Source of the DNA: Pseudoruminococcus_B sp937901805
GTDB lineage: Bacteria; Bacillota; Clostridia; Oscillospirales; Ruminococcaceae
NCBI GenBank assembly: GCA_963560245.1
Contig: CAUWNS010000002.1
Location: 106,024-170,023 of the forward strand
Direction of reading: 5' to 3'
Length of the DNA: 64,000 nt
The notes beneath the pieces are model-generated. The model was not told the DNA's origin, did no database searches, and saw only the letters and a list, made by a program, of their open reading frames with translations. Position 1 is the stretch's first letter. Every line of letters starts with the position of its first letter. Both the position numbers and the translations under genes were made by a program. This document shows positions 14,815 through 24,218 of the stretch, piece after piece.

Positions 14815-16194
14815 CTATACCGCTGTCCTTTGCGCGCTCTTTTCAGCCTGACTGCGATCCATTCTCTTAAAAAACAGCACCATCATGAGGAACAGGACGA
14901 TCCCGCGCAAAATACTGGTGATGGAGATACTCCACCAAATCCCATTAAGCCCCAGTGCCGTGGCGGAAAGCACCATGGACAGGGGGATTCTGGAGACCAC
15001 AAGCAACGTCGTTGCGACAGAAGGGGAAAGGGTACGGCCATATCCGGCAAATGCACCGGCTGTGATGATGTCTACGCACATCGGCATCTGGGAAACTCCC
15101 AAAATCACCAGATAATCTACCCCCAGCGGAGTTACAGACGCATCCGGGATAAAAATCCGGAAAATCGGGGCCGCACAGAAGATAAGCAGCAGGGAAGAGA
15201 GGATTCCCCAAACCGAAATGGTTCCTACGCTCATCCAGTACCCCTTCCTTGCCCGCTGGTAATTCTTTGCGCCATAGTTTTGCCCCACAAAGGAATTGAC
15301 TGCGGCGGCAAAACCGTCCGCCGTCATCCAGGAAATACTCTCAATCTGGCTGCCGACTTTCTGTACAGCTACCGCAGCGTCTCCCCAGGCGGCAATCAAG
15401 CGGGCAATCACCATGGAAACTTCGGTAAAGAGCATGCTCTGCATAGCAGAGGGCAGTCCAATACGGAGAATTTCTTTCATACACGCGCGATCCGGCTTCC
15501 GGCGCATCCGCACATGGCAGAACAGATGGCTGTCCTTTCTGGCATAGAGTACGAACAATAGTACCACCAGCGCCTGTGCCAGAACAGTCGCCAGGGCGGC
15601 CCCCCCGACGCCCATGGGCGGGATGGGTCCGATTCCAAAAATCAGCAGAGGATCAAGCACAATATTGAGCAGCAGACCCAGGACCGTGGCAAGAAAAGGC
15701 GTTTTGCTGTTTCCAGTTGCCGTAATCAGTCCGGTAAAGACCAGAGTTAAAACTGAAAAAACCATCCCCGCCGATACAATCACCAAATAGGTCTCCGCAT
15801 CCCGGACAACGGCGGGATCATTGAGTTTGAAAAAGCCAATCAACGGCTGATGGAAAAGAAGCATGACGAGCGCATACAGAGCGGAGAGAATCAGTCCCAG
15901 TTGAAGGGAATTCTGCGCAAACCGTCCTGCCAGGGGCGCATCTCCTGCGCCCAGGCTCTGTGCCACCTTGACCTGCCCGCCCATGCGCGCAAGCACGGCA
16001 AGTCCCTGCGACAGCCACATATACATCCCGGCCGCGCCAACCGCAGCTACAGCCCCCGGGCCGACGCGCCCGATCCAAATCATATCTGTCATGTTATACG
16101 CCATATTTACCAGCGACGTCGCCATAATCGGTAAAGCCAGGCGCGTTAGAGCGGAGAGAATATTCCCCTCCAGTAAATTCACCCGTTTCGACAT
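14815..16194 (-). CDS. MATE-family efflux transporter
   Basis: 459 residues, twelve predicted helices in two halves. The N-terminal half starts LTRLALPIMATSLVNMAYNMTDMIWIG and the second half starts LRIGLPSAMQSMLFTEVSMV, the duplicated MATE pattern. Such pumps export drugs or metabolites in exchange for Na+ or H+; the substrate cannot be told from sequence. AGGGGGAAATTATT precedes the ATG. It lies upstream of nothing on its strand except the terminator at 14752, and guaB upstream has its own terminator, so it is probably expressed alone. Confidence 0.9.
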   Translation of the reverse strand: MSKRVNLLEGNILSALTRLALPIMATSLVNMAYNMTDMIWIGRVGPGAVAAVGAAGMYMWLSQGLAVLARMGGQVKVAQSLGAGDAPLAGRFAQNSLQLGLILSALYALVMLLFHQPLIGFFKLNDPAVVRDAETYLVIVSAGMVFSVLTLVFTGLITATGNSKTPFLATVLGLLLNIVLDPLLIFGIGPIPPMGVGGAALATVLAQALVVLLFVLYARKDSHLFCHVRMRRKPDRACMKEILRIGLPSAMQSMLFTEVSMVIARLIAAWGDAAVAVQKVGSQIESISWMTADGFAAAVNSFVGQNYGAKNYQRARKGYWMSVGTISVWGILSSLLLIFCAAPIFRIFIPDASVTPLGVDYLVILGVSQMPMCVDIITAGAFAGYGRTLSPSVATTLLVVSRIPLSMVLSATALGLNGIWWSISITSILRGIVLFLMMVLFFKRMDRSQAEKSAQRTAV

Positions 16195-16234
16195 AATAAT
16201 TTCCCCCTGAAAACCCCTCAGAATTTTAGCCGCA

Positions 16235-16274
16235 CAAAAAATCCCCGGGATCTTGTTCCAGAGACCCGGGGATT
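16235..16274 (-). terminator. Terminator of guaB
   Basis: On the minus strand ATCCCCGGG pairs with CCCGGGGAT (16241-16273), followed by T-rich sequence. Confidence 0.8.
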
Positions 16275-16286
16275 CAAGCGCCCTAT

Positions 16287-17792
16287 TTACTTAATGACGT
16301 TGCTGGAATCCTTGAGCACGACGTCATGCGCGCCGCCCTCCACAATACTGGTAGCGGAAACCAGGGTCAGTTTTGCTTTTTTCTGCAATTCCGGGATGGT
16401 GAGCGCCCCGCAGTTGCACATCGTGGATTTCACCTTGCTCAGAGTGAGCTGGACATTGTCCTTCAGGCTTCCTGCGTAGGCGACATAGGAATCGACGCCC
16501 TCTTCAAAGGAGAGCTTTGCAGCGCCGCCCATATCATAGCGCTGCCAGTTTCTCGCTCTGGAGGAACCCTCGCCCCAGTACTCTTTCATATAGTTTCCGT
16601 TGATATTGACCTTATTTGTCGGGCTCTCATCAAAGCGGGCAAAATAACGACCGAGCATGACAAAATCTGCTCCCATGGCAAGCGCAAGGGTGAGATGGTG
16701 GTCGTGGACGATACCGCCGTCGGAACAGATCGGCACATAGATGCCGGTTTCCTCAAAATACTCGTCGCGGGCTTTTGCCACTTCAATGACGGCAGAAGCC
16801 TGTCCGCGTCCAATGCCTTTCTGTTCTCTGGTAATGCAGATGGAACCGCCGCCGATTCCGATTTTTACAAAATCCGCTCCTGCTTTTGCAAGGAACAAAA
16901 AGCCCTCTTTATCCACAACGTTACCGGCGCCGACCTTCACGGTGTCTCCATATTTTTCACGGATAAACGCAATGGTCCGAGACTGCCATTCTGTAAAGCC
17001 CTCGGAGGAATCGATGCACAGAACGTCCGCGCCCGCCTCCACCAAAGCGGGGACGCGCTCTTCATAGTCACGGGTATTGATGCCTGCGCCTACCACATAG
17101 CGCTTGGAAGCGTCCAGCAGCTCGTTCGGGTTTTCCTTATGAGAATCGTAATCCTTGCGGAACACAAAATAGAGCAGCCGCTGGTTGTCGTCAATAATCG
17201 GCAGGGAATTGAGCTTGTGATCCCAGATGATATTGTTGGCCTCTTTCAGGCTGGTGCCCTCCGGAGCGGTAATCAGTTTTTCGAACGGGGTCATAAATTC
17301 GGAGACTTTGGTTTCCGGAGACATCCGGCTGACGCGGTAGTCGCGGCTGGTGACAATCCCGAGGAGTTTTCCATCGCTGGTGCCGTCGTCTGTTACGGCA
17401 ACGGTGGAGTGATCGGTTTTTTTCTTGAGCGCAAGAATGTCTGCCAGGGTCTGATCCGGGCGGATATTGGAATCGCTGCGCACAAAGCCTGCTTTATAAT
17501 TCTTTGCACGGGCAACCATAGCGGCTTCGCTTTCGATGCTCTGAGAACCGTAAATAAAGGAGATGCCGCCCTCTTTTGCCAGGGCAACCGCCATATTATC
17601 GTCCGATACCGACTGCATGATGGCGGAAACCATTGGGATATTCATGGAAATCGCCGGTTCTTCCCCTTTTTTAAACTTGACAAGCGGTGTTTTGAGGCTG
17701 ACATTGCTGGGAATACACTCTGCAGAAGAATAGCCGGGAACCAGCAGATACTCGTTAAACGTATGAGATGGTTCGCTGAAATAATACGCCAT
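16287..17792 (-). CDS. guaB: IMP dehydrogenase
   Basis: 501 residues: an IMPDH barrel with two CBS modules inserted (about 105-225). The catalytic cysteine is C319 in GIGGGSICITR; many IMPDHs have Pro where this has the third Gly of GIGGG. The flap region is the variant EYWGEGSSRARNWQRY rather than the common bacterial one, as in a long-form subfamily I associate with Clostridia. The enzyme oxidises IMP to XMP with NAD, the committed step to GMP. AAAAGGAGACGATACC precedes the ATG. Preceded by a ~115-base leader and strong promoter. Confidence 0.92.
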   Translation of the reverse strand: MAYYFSEPSHTFNEYLLVPGYSSAECIPSNVSLKTPLVKFKKGEEPAISMNIPMVSAIMQSVSDDNMAVALAKEGGISFIYGSQSIESEAAMVARAKNYKAGFVRSDSNIRPDQTLADILALKKKTDHSTVAVTDDGTSDGKLLGIVTSRDYRVSRMSPETKVSEFMTPFEKLITAPEGTSLKEANNIIWDHKLNSLPIIDDNQRLLYFVFRKDYDSHKENPNELLDASKRYVVGAGINTRDYEERVPALVEAGADVLCIDSSEGFTEWQSRTIAFIREKYGDTVKVGAGNVVDKEGFLFLAKAGADFVKIGIGGGSICITREQKGIGRGQASAVIEVAKARDEYFEETGIYVPICSDGGIVHDHHLTLALAMGADFVMLGRYFARFDESPTNKVNINGNYMKEYWGEGSSRARNWQRYDMGGAAKLSFEEGVDSYVAYAGSLKDNVQLTLSKVKSTMCNCGALTIPELQKKAKLTLVSATSIVEGGAHDVVLKDSSNVIK

Positions 17793-17914
17793 GGTATCGT
17801 CTCCTTTTCTTTTCTCTGTAATGGCGGTTGATTTGAATAAAAATACGCCGTTTCTTATAAAATTTCACTCCATCAGAGGAAAGCCCAAAGAAAACCGGCG
17901 GTTGAGTTTTTCCT

Positions 17915-17943
17915 ATTATAATGAGGAAAAAATCATAAGTCAA
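17915..17943 (-). promoter_or_regulatory. Promoter of guaB
   Basis: On the minus strand TTGACT (17943-17938), 17 bases, TATAAT (17920-17915). The leader between here and guaB contains the short dyad AACCGCCGGTT but no riboswitch that I recognise. Confidence 0.75.
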
Positions 17944-17985
17944 GCACTCTTTTTTTCCTTTGACAGAGTTTATCATAATCCATAA

Positions 17986-18085
17986 CTATACAGGGAAATC
18001 TTCCCCCTGTTTTTATGGATTTTTCTGTCGTTTTTTTGCGCGGTGCTATGGGGAGCCGGACAGCTCCCCATACATAGCTCTGAAT
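17986..18085. repeat. Hairpins in the guaB / membrane-protein gap
   Basis: Two inverted repeats: CAGGG...CCCTG followed by T5 (about 17992-18015, terminator-like rightward) and TATGGGGAGC...GCTCCCCATA (about 18047-18074) without a T-run. The second probably ends the leftward membrane-protein transcript or forms a processing stem. Otherwise the 340-base gap holds only the guaB promoter. Confidence 0.4.
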
Positions 18086-18132
18086 AAATATGATTCGAAG
18101 CCCAGCGCATAACGGATCGTCAGACTTCCCTG

Positions 18133-18696
18133 TTACTGAAAGTTTCCTCCCTGTCCCATATAGGGTTGATACGGGGCAGATGGCGGAGGAGCCATATCAA
18201 CGGGGACGCGGTTGCGCACAGCAAACACAAAAATCGGTCCCAGACCCAGAAGAATGGATAATACTAGAAACACTGTCGCCTTCTGAGGCGCATGAACCTT
18301 GAAAATCTGATAGTAGGAGATATAGGTAAAGACCGTGGTCGCAATGCTAAGTCCCCAGACGAGGAGCCACGGAAACTCAAACAGTCCTGTGAGCACCCCG
18401 GAGAAAAAGGTCACACATCCACAAATCAGCAGGATCAGGGAATACTTTGTATTTTTCCCCTCGTGCATTTCAATCTGGTCCGCAACGTTGCCCAGCAGAT
18501 ACATCCGCCCAATGGGAATCCATGCAAGGAATGCGTTGTCAATCCCCCGGCACTGCGCGATATGGTACAGACCAATGCTCTCCAGCACATAGAAAACCAA
18601 AGAGACAATCAGCCAAATAGCCAGAATCACTACAAGCACGGTCCAGAACATCACTAAAAATTCCCCAAGATCCGAGTAATAATTGTAATAAGACAT
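18133..18696 (-). CDS. Unrecognised four-helix membrane protein
   Basis: 187 residues, not assigned to a family. Hydrophobic segments lie at about 13-38, 85-107, 109-131 and 142-160. A Tyr-rich N-terminus (MSYYNYYSDLG) and a Pro/Gln/Gly-rich tail (PPPSAPYQPYMGQGGNFQ) flank them. The tail resembles low-complexity ends of other Gram-positive membrane proteins that have a Pro/Tyr-rich cytosolic extension. GGGAGAAATTAT precedes the ATG. It is alone on its strand between guaB and the divergent marR gene. No function can be assigned. Confidence 0.7.
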   Translation of the reverse strand: MSYYNYYSDLGEFLVMFWTVLVVILAIWLIVSLVFYVLESIGLYHIAQCRGIDNAFLAWIPIGRMYLLGNVADQIEMHEGKNTKYSLILLICGCVTFFSGVLTGLFEFPWLLVWGLSIATTVFTYISYYQIFKVHAPQKATVFLVLSILLGLGPIFVFAVRNRVPVDMAPPPSAPYQPYMGQGGNFQ

Positions 18697-18887
18697 ATAA
18701 TTTCTCCCTTACTTTGATTCACCCCAAAACCGCATATTTATAGAAATGGGGAGAAGACATTTTACAAATCCATTATACCGGATGAAAAAAAATTTCGCAA
18801 CATATACAACCAGAAAGAAATTTAGTTTGCCGAGCAAATAAAATGAAGAGGAAAACGTGAACAAAAATTGAATTCTCGCCCCGATTG

Positions 18888-18934
18888 TTGCATAGTATAG
18901 CAGAATTATGGTAATATTATAATTAGTCAACTAA
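18888..18934 (+). promoter_or_regulatory. marR-ABC operon promoter with palindromic operator
   Basis: TTGCAT (18888-18893) with TAATAT (18912-18917, spacer 18), or the TATAAT at 18918-18923 as an alternative -10. The palindrome TTAGT-CA-ACTAA (18923-18934) covers the expected start. TTAGTTnACTAA-like dyads are typical MarR binding sites, so autorepression is likely. Confidence 0.6.
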
Positions 18935-18954
18935 GTAAAAAGGAGAGGTACCCC

Positions 18955-19419
18955 ATGTTCGACTGCCGGCAAGAACCATCCGCATTATTGATGCTGTTTG
19001 GCCAGGTGGCCCATCTGCAGCTTTTACAGGCATATAACCTGCTGGATGAACTCGGCGTCCACCCCAAACAAGTACCGACATTGATGGCTCTCAAAAATCA
19101 TGAAGGTATCAGCCAGAGGGAACTGGTGGATTTGCTCCGCGTCAAAGCCCCTACTGTAGCGGTTACTGTCAAACGCCTGGAACGCGCAGGATATGTCAAA
19201 CGAGGGGGAGACGAAACGGATCAGCGGGTCAACCGGATTTATCTGACCGAATACGGCAAACAGATTGTCGAGCAAATCCCATCCCGTATGAAACAAGTAG
19301 AACAGGAAATCCTGAAGGGAATGACCCCAGAAGAGCTGCTGCTCATGCGCAGGCTGCTGCTTCAGATGCGGGAAAACCTGACAGAACCCCATCTGCGGAG
19401 CCCTGTGGAAGGAAACTAA
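18955..19419 (+). CDS. MarR-family transcriptional regulator
   Basis: 154 residues with the MarR winged-helix core: SQRELVDLLRVKAPTVAVTV (recognition region), then the wing KRGGDETDQRVNRIYLTEYG. Helices at both ends form the dimer. AAAAAGGAGAGGTACCCC precedes the ATG. It is the first gene of an operon with two ABC half-transporters, separated by 47 bases, and has a palindrome at its promoter. By analogy it represses its own operon and releases it on binding a ligand exported by the pump; ligand unknown. Confidence 0.9.
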   Translation: MFDCRQEPSALLMLFGQVAHLQLLQAYNLLDELGVHPKQVPTLMALKNHEGISQRELVDLLRVKAPTVAVTVKRLERAGYVKRGGDETDQRVNRIYLTEYGKQIVEQIPSRMKQVEQEILKGMTPEELLLMRRLLLQMRENLTEPHLRSPVEGN

Positions 19420-19466
19420 CCCCAGGCAACCCCGTAAAAAAGATTCCAAAGGGAGGACTGACCCAT

Positions 19467-21731
19467 TTGCTTAAGCTTGCCAAATATCTCAAAAAATCGA
19501 TCGTCCCAATCCTGCTGATTTTCGGATTGCTGGTCATCCAGGCAATGTGCGATCTGGCGCTGCCGGACTATACCTCCAAAATCGTCGACATCGGCATCCA
19601 GCAGGGAGGGATCGAACATGCGGCCCCACAGGCGATTGCCAAAGAGCAACTCACTAAAATCCTGCTGTTTATCCAAGAATCGGAACAGCAGACTGTTTTG
19701 AAGGAATACCGTCTGCTTGACCCGGAAACCCTTTCCGATTCGGAATATCAGAAATATCTCAAGGAGTACCCTGCCCTGGAAAACGAGCCTGTCTATGTTT
19801 TGAATACTAAAGATACCGAAAAAATTGAACGGCTCTCCTCCTTGCTTGCAAAGCCAATCCTGTTGACCGAATTTCTGGAACAGGAAAACGGGCAGAGCGC
19901 CGCGCTCAAAGAGCAGCTGCTTTCTCAGGTGATGCCCGGCGGAGTCCCGCAGCAGATCCCAGTAGATTCGATTGATTTATTCCAACTCCTTTCCAACCTG
20001 CCCGCAGAGCAGCGGGAGCAGCTAACCGCCAAAATGGAAGAGCCCTTTGGGGATCTTTCCGACAGTATGTCGCAGCAGAGTGCCGCCGCTTTCCTGAAAA
20101 CAGAGTACGAACGTCTGGGTATGGACGCATCGGATATCCAAACCGGATACATCCTGCGGACGGGCCTGAAAATGCTGGGCGTCTCCCTGCTTGCCGTTGC
20201 GGCGACGATCCTGGTCGGCTTCCTTGCTTCCCGGGTGGCGGCGTCCCTGGGGCGCGATCTGCGCAGCAGCGTCTTTAAAAAGGTCGTCTCCTTTTCCAGC
20301 CAGGAGATGGATGAATTCTCAACCGCTTCCCTGATTACCAGAAGTACCAACGACATCCAGCAGATCCAGATGTTTATGGTCATGATGCTGCGGATTGTCT
20401 TTTACGCCCCGATCCTGGGCATCGGCGGCGTCATCAAAGTCCTCGGCACCAACACCTCCATGACCTGGATCATCGCCGTCGGCGTCGCGGCTGTCCTCAC
20501 TCTGGTGATCGTGCTGTTCTGCATTGCCATGCCGCGCTTTCAGATCTTGCAGAAACTGGTCGACAAGCTCAACCTGGTCACCAGGGAAATCCTCACCGGC
20601 CTGCCGGTTATCCGTGCCTTTTCCACCCAGAAATACGAAGAATCCCGTTTTGACAGAGCGAACCGGGATCTGACCAGAACCAACCTCTTCGTCAACCGGG
20701 TAATGACCTGTATGATGCCGACTATGATGCTGATGATGAACGCAATTTCCATCGCCATCGTCTGGTTTGGCGCCAAAGGGATTGACGCCGGTCAGATGCA
20801 GGTTGGCGACATGATGGCATTTTTACAGTACACGATGCAGATTATCATGTCCTTCCTGATGATTTCCATGGTTTCCATTATGATGCCGAGGGCGTCCGTT
20901 TCTGCCGGCCGTATTGTAGAAGTACTCAAAAAAGAACCGGCCATCAAAGATCCCGTTTCCCCAAAAGCCGCCAATCCTTCCAAAAAAGGCGTAGTAGAAT
21001 TCCAAAACGTCTCCTTCCGCTATCCAAATGCACAAGAGGACGTCCTTTCTGACATCTCCTTTACGGCGCTCCCAGGGCAGACCACGGCTTTCATCGGTTC
21101 CACCGGCTCTGGGAAATCCACCCTTATCAACCTGATCCCGCGTTTTTACGATGTATCGTGCGGGGAAATTCTGGTAGACGGTACCAACATCAAAGAGATG
21201 ACCCAACACGATCTGCACGAAAAGATTGGATATGTCCCGCAGCAGGGCGTTCTCTTCTCCGGGACGATTGCATCCAATATCAAATACGGCAAAAAGGACG
21301 CCAGCGATGAGCAGATGCGCTCCGCGGCAGAAACCGCCCAGGCCATGGAATTTATCAGTCAAAAGGAGGATACCTTCGACTCCGAAATTTCCCAGGGCGG
21401 CACCAATGTCTCCGGCGGGCAAAAACAGCGTCTCTCCATTGCAAGGGCAATTGCGAAAGAGCCGGAGATCTATATCTTTGACGACAGCTTTTCCGCCCTG
21501 GATTTCCAGACCGATCGCGCCCTGCGCGCCGCGTTGAAGGAAAAAACGGCGGATTCCACCGTGCTGATTGTTGCGCAGAGAATCAGTACCATTATGCATG
21601 CGGAACAAATCATTGTCCTGGACGAAGGAAAAATTGTCGGTATCGGGACCCATAAACAGCTGCTGGAAACATGCGAAGTATACCAGCAGATTGCACTATC
21701 CCAGCTTTCAAAGGAGGAATTGGCACAATGA
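19467..21731 (+). CDS. ABC exporter half-transporter, degenerate-site subunit
   Basis: 754 residues, TTG start behind GGGAGG. An ABC exporter membrane domain is followed by an ATPase domain with Walker A GSTGSGKST (about 544) and a canonical VSGGQ signature (about 647). Walker B is IYIFDDS: the usual catalytic Glu is Asp. In heterodimeric exporters (TM287/288, BmrCD) this marks the subunit whose own ATP site is inactive. Between helices 1 and 2 there is an unusually long hydrophilic insert (about 40-235), probably an outside domain. The gene overlaps the next by four bases. Drug or lipid export is likely; substrate unknown. Confidence 0.92.
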   Translation: MLKLAKYLKKSIVPILLIFGLLVIQAMCDLALPDYTSKIVDIGIQQGGIEHAAPQAIAKEQLTKILLFIQESEQQTVLKEYRLLDPETLSDSEYQKYLKEYPALENEPVYVLNTKDTEKIERLSSLLAKPILLTEFLEQENGQSAALKEQLLSQVMPGGVPQQIPVDSIDLFQLLSNLPAEQREQLTAKMEEPFGDLSDSMSQQSAAAFLKTEYERLGMDASDIQTGYILRTGLKMLGVSLLAVAATILVGFLASRVAASLGRDLRSSVFKKVVSFSSQEMDEFSTASLITRSTNDIQQIQMFMVMMLRIVFYAPILGIGGVIKVLGTNTSMTWIIAVGVAAVLTLVIVLFCIAMPRFQILQKLVDKLNLVTREILTGLPVIRAFSTQKYEESRFDRANRDLTRTNLFVNRVMTCMMPTMMLMMNAISIAIVWFGAKGIDAGQMQVGDMMAFLQYTMQIIMSFLMISMVSIMMPRASVSAGRIVEVLKKEPAIKDPVSPKAANPSKKGVVEFQNVSFRYPNAQEDVLSDISFTALPGQTTAFIGSTGSGKSTLINLIPRFYDVSCGEILVDGTNIKEMTQHDLHEKIGYVPQQGVLFSGTIASNIKYGKKDASDEQMRSAAETAQAMEFISQKEDTFDSEISQGGTNVSGGQKQRLSIARAIAKEPEIYIFDDSFSALDFQTDRALRAALKEKTADSTVLIVAQRISTIMHAEQIIVLDEGKIVGIGTHKQLLETCEVYQQIALSQLSKEELAQ

Positions 21732-23554
21732 GCAAAAAAAGAGGCCCCATGGGGCACGGCGCGATGCACGGGGAAAAGGCCAAGGACTTCAAGGGTTCCA
21801 TGAAAAACCTGCTGAAATACCTTTCCGTATATAAGCTTTCCCTGCTGCTTGTATTGATTTTTGCCGTAGGCAGCACGGTCTTTATGATTGTGGGGCCGAA
21901 AATCCTCGGCAACGCAACAACGGAAATTTTTAACGGCCTTGTCAGCAAGGTTTCCGGCGGTGCGGGCATTGACTTTGGCAAAGTCGGGCAAATCCTGATT
22001 TTCCTGCTGGTGATGTATGGGATCAGCGCCCTGTTCTCCTATATCCAGAGTTTTTTGATGACCGGCGTCACACAGAAAATAACCTATCAGCTCCGGAAAG
22101 CGATTTCCGAAAAGATCAACCGGATGCCTATGAAATACTTTGACGGGAAAACCCACGGCGAGGTCCTTTCCCGCGTGACCAACGATGTGGATACGCTCAG
22201 CCAGAGTATGAACCAGAGCATCATCCAAATTATCACCTCGATTACTACGGTCATCGGCGTCCTGATTATGATGTTCTCCATCAGCTGGCTGATGACCATT
22301 GTCGCATTGCTCATCCTCCCCATCTCCCTGTTGCTGGTCTCCGTCATTGTCAAGCGTTCCCAGAAATACTTCAAGGCGCAGCAGGAATACCTCGGCCATG
22401 TCAACGGCCAGGTAGAAGAGGTCTACGGCGGGCACAATATTGTCCGCGCATTCAACAGCGAAGAAGATGTAGTTAAAACCTTTGATGAAACCAATGAGAC
22501 CCTGTACAAATCGGCCTGGAAATCCCAGTTCTTCTCCGGTATGATGCAGCCGATTATGAATTTCATCGGCAACATCGGCTATGTCGCCGTCGCCATCCTG
22601 GGCGGCTGGCTGGCGATTGCCGGAACCATCACTGTGGGGAATATCCAGTCTTTTATCCAGTATGTCAAGACCTTTACCCAGCAGGTCACCTCCGCCGCGC
22701 AGGTTACCAATATGCTTCAGGCGACAGCTGCTGCTGCGGAACGGGTATTTGAATTCCTTGCAGAAGAAGAGGAGGATCAGACCGTTTCCAATCCGGTTTC
22801 CGTGAAAGGGCTGGAAGGGCGCGTCACCTTTGATCATGTCCGGTTTGGATATAACCCGGATAAGATTATCATCAAGGATTTCTCCGCTTCTGTGGAGCCG
22901 GGCCAAAAAATTGCCATTGTCGGGCCGACCGGCGCCGGAAAGACCACAATGATCAAACTACTGATGCGCTTTTACGACGTCAATTCCGGTGCAATCCTGG
23001 TGGACGGGCACAATGTCAAGGACTTCAACCGCAGCGAACTGCGGGAAATGTTCGGCATGGTATTGCAGGATACCTGGCTGTTCAATGGAACCATCCTGGA
23101 TAATATCCGTTACGGAAAACTGGATGCAACCGAGGAAGAAGTCCAAACGGCGGCAAAATCCGCCCATGTTGACCATTTTGTCAAGACCCTGCCGGACGGC
23201 TATCATATGGTGCTCAATGAGGAGGCAAGCAATGTTTCCCAGGGACAAAAACAGCTTTTGACGATTGCCCGCGCTATACTAGCCGATCCGAAAATCCTAA
23301 TTCTTGACGAAGCCACCTCCTCGGTCGACACCCGCACCGAGGAACGGATTCAAAAGGCCATGGATAACCTGATGCGCGGAAGAACCAGCTTTATCATCGC
23401 GCACCGTCTTTCTACGATCCGGGACGCCGATCTTATCCTTGTCATGAAGGACGGGGATATTGTGGAACAGGGGACACACGAAGAACTTCTGGCCCGCGGA
23501 GGGTTTTACTCCAAGCTCTACAATTCCCAGTTTGAAAGCGTTCAATCCGCATAA
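21728..23554 (+). CDS. ABC exporter half-transporter, consensus-site subunit
   Basis: 608 residues, starting in an ATGA overlap with the upstream subunit behind AAAGGAGGAATTGGCACA. The membrane domain starts at about residue 25. The ATPase has Walker A GPTGAGKT (about 398) and Walker B ILILDEATS with the catalytic Glu, but a non-canonical signature NVSQGQ (about 501). This is complementary to the partner, which has a good signature and a bad Walker B. Together they form one consensus and one degenerate ATP site, the hallmark of heterodimeric multidrug-type exporters. The His/Gly/Met-rich N-terminus (GPMGHGAMHGEK) is a minor oddity. Confidence 0.92.
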   Translation: MSKKRGPMGHGAMHGEKAKDFKGSMKNLLKYLSVYKLSLLLVLIFAVGSTVFMIVGPKILGNATTEIFNGLVSKVSGGAGIDFGKVGQILIFLLVMYGISALFSYIQSFLMTGVTQKITYQLRKAISEKINRMPMKYFDGKTHGEVLSRVTNDVDTLSQSMNQSIIQIITSITTVIGVLIMMFSISWLMTIVALLILPISLLLVSVIVKRSQKYFKAQQEYLGHVNGQVEEVYGGHNIVRAFNSEEDVVKTFDETNETLYKSAWKSQFFSGMMQPIMNFIGNIGYVAVAILGGWLAIAGTITVGNIQSFIQYVKTFTQQVTSAAQVTNMLQATAAAAERVFEFLAEEEEDQTVSNPVSVKGLEGRVTFDHVRFGYNPDKIIIKDFSASVEPGQKIAIVGPTGAGKTTMIKLLMRFYDVNSGAILVDGHNVKDFNRSELREMFGMVLQDTWLFNGTILDNIRYGKLDATEEEVQTAAKSAHVDHFVKTLPDGYHMVLNEEASNVSQGQKQLLTIARAILADPKILILDEATSSVDTRTEERIQKAMDNLMRGRTSFIIAHRLSTIRDADLILVMKDGDIVEQGTHEELLARGGFYSKLYNSQFESVQSA

Positions 23555-23566
23555 AACCCTCTATAC

Positions 23567-23600
23567 AACCCCCCTGCCATTTTCAGCAGGGGGGTTCACG
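23567..23600 (+). terminator. Terminator of the marR-ABC operon
   Basis: An 11-bp stem AACCCCCCTGC/GCAGGGGGGTT (23567-23596) directly after the second ABC gene; the following T-run is poor. Confidence 0.65.
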
Positions 23601-23659
23601 TTCATTTTCATCTTCTCTGTACAGGCTTTACGCCAAGATGGGGAAGGCTATTCCCGCCT

Positions 23660-24121
23660 TTATTCACAGACAATCGTCAGTTTTTCAAAAGCCTTTTTGG
23701 CTTTTTCCCGGCCGGAAAGGCTTGCTAAAAGCACTCCCGTCTTTGACTCCTGAACCCGCATCACAAAATTATCTTCTGTCCCGGATTCTCCCTCAATTTC
23801 ATACATGTAGTATGTATTTCCATCTTTCTGTGTATCCTCCAATACAGTCATACCCTGTTCGCCCTTGATGGCAAGATAGCTTTGATATCCCTCTTCATGG
23901 AGAAATATTCCCACCAAGACAGTTTCTTCATCCTCTATCACTGCAAACCGTCCGTCTTTCTGCGTCAACGACATCCCATCGGAAGTGTCCAGAGAAACCT
24001 TAATAGTATCTCCTGTTTGCACGTCAAAAGAATAAGACATACTGGTTGAGATGGAACAAGCGCATAAAGCAATGGTCAGTATCACCGCCAAAACATATAA
24101 ATAGCTTTTCTTTGTCTTCAT
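23660..24121 (-). CDS. Unrecognised secreted lipoprotein
   Basis: 153 residues. The N-terminus has a positively charged start (MKTKKS), a hydrophobic stretch and a lipobox ending L-C-A-C at about 19-22, so it should be lipid-anchored outside the membrane. The rest is acidic and beta-rich, with paired segments such as GDTIKVSLDTSDGMSL and NFVMRVQESKTGVLLASLSG, resembling small Gram-positive lipoproteins of unknown role. GGAGATTTCCGAC precedes the ATG. It stands alone between the ABC operon (convergent) and the SDR gene. No function can be assigned. Confidence 0.75.
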   Translation of the reverse strand: MKTKKSYLYVLAVILTIALCACSISTSMSYSFDVQTGDTIKVSLDTSDGMSLTQKDGRFAVIEDEETVLVGIFLHEEGYQSYLAIKGEQGMTVLEDTQKDGNTYYMYEIEGESGTEDNFVMRVQESKTGVLLASLSGREKAKKAFEKLTIVCE

Positions 24122-24218
24122 GTCGGAAATCTCCTTTTCGTTCTATTAATATCTGCTCAGCTATCCAGTCCCCTGCATTCATCTTGCAAAATCGCCATTT
24201 TCTTCTATAAGTCTCAAC

